Shown here one piece after another: positions 63,628-64,000 of a DNA stretch of 64,000 nt (positions are counted from its first letter, which is position 1; each line of letters begins with the position of its first letter). This DNA is from Marisediminicola sp040546025 (GTDB lineage: Bacteria; Actinomycetota; Actinomycetes; Actinomycetales; Microbacteriaceae), in the NCBI RefSeq assembly GCF_040546025.1, contig NZ_JBEPNA010000001.1, positions 124,001-188,000 of the forward strand, read 5' to 3'. The notes beneath the pieces were generated by a model, which had not been told where the DNA came from, made no database searches, and worked only from the letters and a program-made list of their open reading frames with translations. The position numbers and the translations under genes were made by a program.

Positions 63628-64000
63628 ATGCGAAGCACCCGCATGCTCACCGCCGTCGACTCTCACACCGAGGGGATGCCGACGCGCGTCATCACGGGCG
63701 GTGTCGGCGTGATCCCCGGCGCCACCATGAACCAGAAGCGCCTGCACTTCATCGAGCACCTCGACGACATCCGGCTGTTCCTCATGAACGAGCCGCGCGG
63801 GCATCCGGCGATGAGCGGTGCGATCCTGCAGCCATCGACGAGGCCAGACGCCGAGTGGGGCGTGATCTACATCGAGGTCTCCGGATGCCTGCCGATGTGC
63901 GGCCACGGCACGATCGGCGTCGCGACCGTGCTGGTGGAGACCGGAATGGTCGAGGTCGTCGAGCCGGTCACCACGATCCGGCTGGATACCCCCGCGGGCC
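63628..64000 (+). CDS. Proline racemase family protein, probable 4-hydroxyproline epimerase (partial, right edge)
   Basis: From an ATG at 63628 (GAAAGGA upstream) to the edge, 124 residues: RMLTAVDSHTEGMPTRVITG, GATMNQKRLHFIEHLDDIRL, MNEPRGHPAMSGAILQPSTR and the first catalytic Cys91 in LPMCGHGTIGVATVLVETGM. The N-terminus (VDSHTEGMPTRV) and MCGHGTIG match 4-hydroxyproline epimerases and proline racemases. It would interconvert trans-4-hydroxy-L-proline and cis-4-hydroxy-D-proline, the first step of the pathway. The second Cys lies outside the window. Confidence 0.85.
   Translation, partial: MRSTRMLTAVDSHTEGMPTRVITGGVGVIPGATMNQKRLHFIEHLDDIRLFLMNEPRGHPAMSGAILQPSTRPDAEWGVIYIEVSGCLPMCGHGTIGVATVLVETGMVEVVEPVTTIRLDTPAG

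Noticed and set aside
1..64000. rRNA, tRNA, insertion sequences or prophage
   Set aside because: I searched the intergenic stretches and coding regions by eye and found no such gene, transposase motif or phage structural gene; short or diverged tRNAs could still be missed.

Overview
The window is a high-GC actinobacterial chromosome segment. Codon use, the recurring GGATGC/GCATCC hexamer, genes such as DUF2510, DUF222-HNH, DUF4916 and DUF5997 proteins, and many start codons placed six bases after a TANNNT hexamer (leaderless mRNAs) point to the order Micrococcales, most likely family Microbacteriaceae. This placement is an inference. No rRNA, tRNA, CRISPR array, transposase or prophage gene was seen.

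Region 1 (1-5 kb) is mixed housekeeping: a partial RHH antitoxin, an SDR dehydrogenase with an acetamidase/formamidase, a secreted protein, a NYN-domain nuclease and small membrane proteins. Region 2 (5-12.7 kb) is a defence-like island: a decayed NERD gene, a probably 5'-truncated HNH nuclease, then two successive modules that each pair a nucleotide pyrophosphohydrolase with a helicase fused to a nuclease domain (NUDIX + PLD-DEAD-DUF3427 helicase; MazG + GIY-YIG-DUF2075 helicase), and a vWA protein. The first module is visibly less GC-rich than its surroundings.

Region 3 (12.7-20.5 kb) has an NrtR-like NUDIX regulator divergent from a frameshifted ADP-ribosylglycohydrolase/phosphatase fusion with a palindromic operator between them, HicAB and VapBC toxin-antitoxin loci, a mycoredoxin-like protein, a secreted DUF1524 nuclease and a cation efflux protein. 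Region 4 (20.5-38 kb) holds a beta-phosphoglucomutase/GH65 disaccharide phosphorylase pair, an M50 protease next to a CPBP protease remnant, an aldo/keto reductase, a DUF222-HNH protein, a Ca-type P-ATPase, an Lrp regulator divergent from a trans-sulfuration enzyme, DUF5997 with an HTH-less LysR-type effector protein, a putative 2OG-Fe oxygenase and a tandemly duplicated membrane protein pair.

Region 5 (38-47 kb) contains the lhr-nei2 DNA repair pair and small conserved genes. Region 6 (46.9-51.5 kb) is a three-gene, translationally coupled operon of a GT2 polysaccharide synthase, an HlyD-like protein and a GH81 endo-beta-1,3-glucanase lipoprotein. It suggests synthase-dependent beta-1,3-glucan export in a Gram-positive, and its upstream region carries helically phased TGTACCC repeats. 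Region 7 (51.8-64 kb) is a hydroxyproline/D-proline utilisation cluster: two proline racemase family enzymes, an ornithine cyclodeaminase-like reductase, a GntR regulator, a complete HAAT-type ABC importer, a three-subunit flavin/Fe-S D-hydroxyproline dehydrogenase and a DapA-family deaminase. Palindromic operators sit in its promoters.
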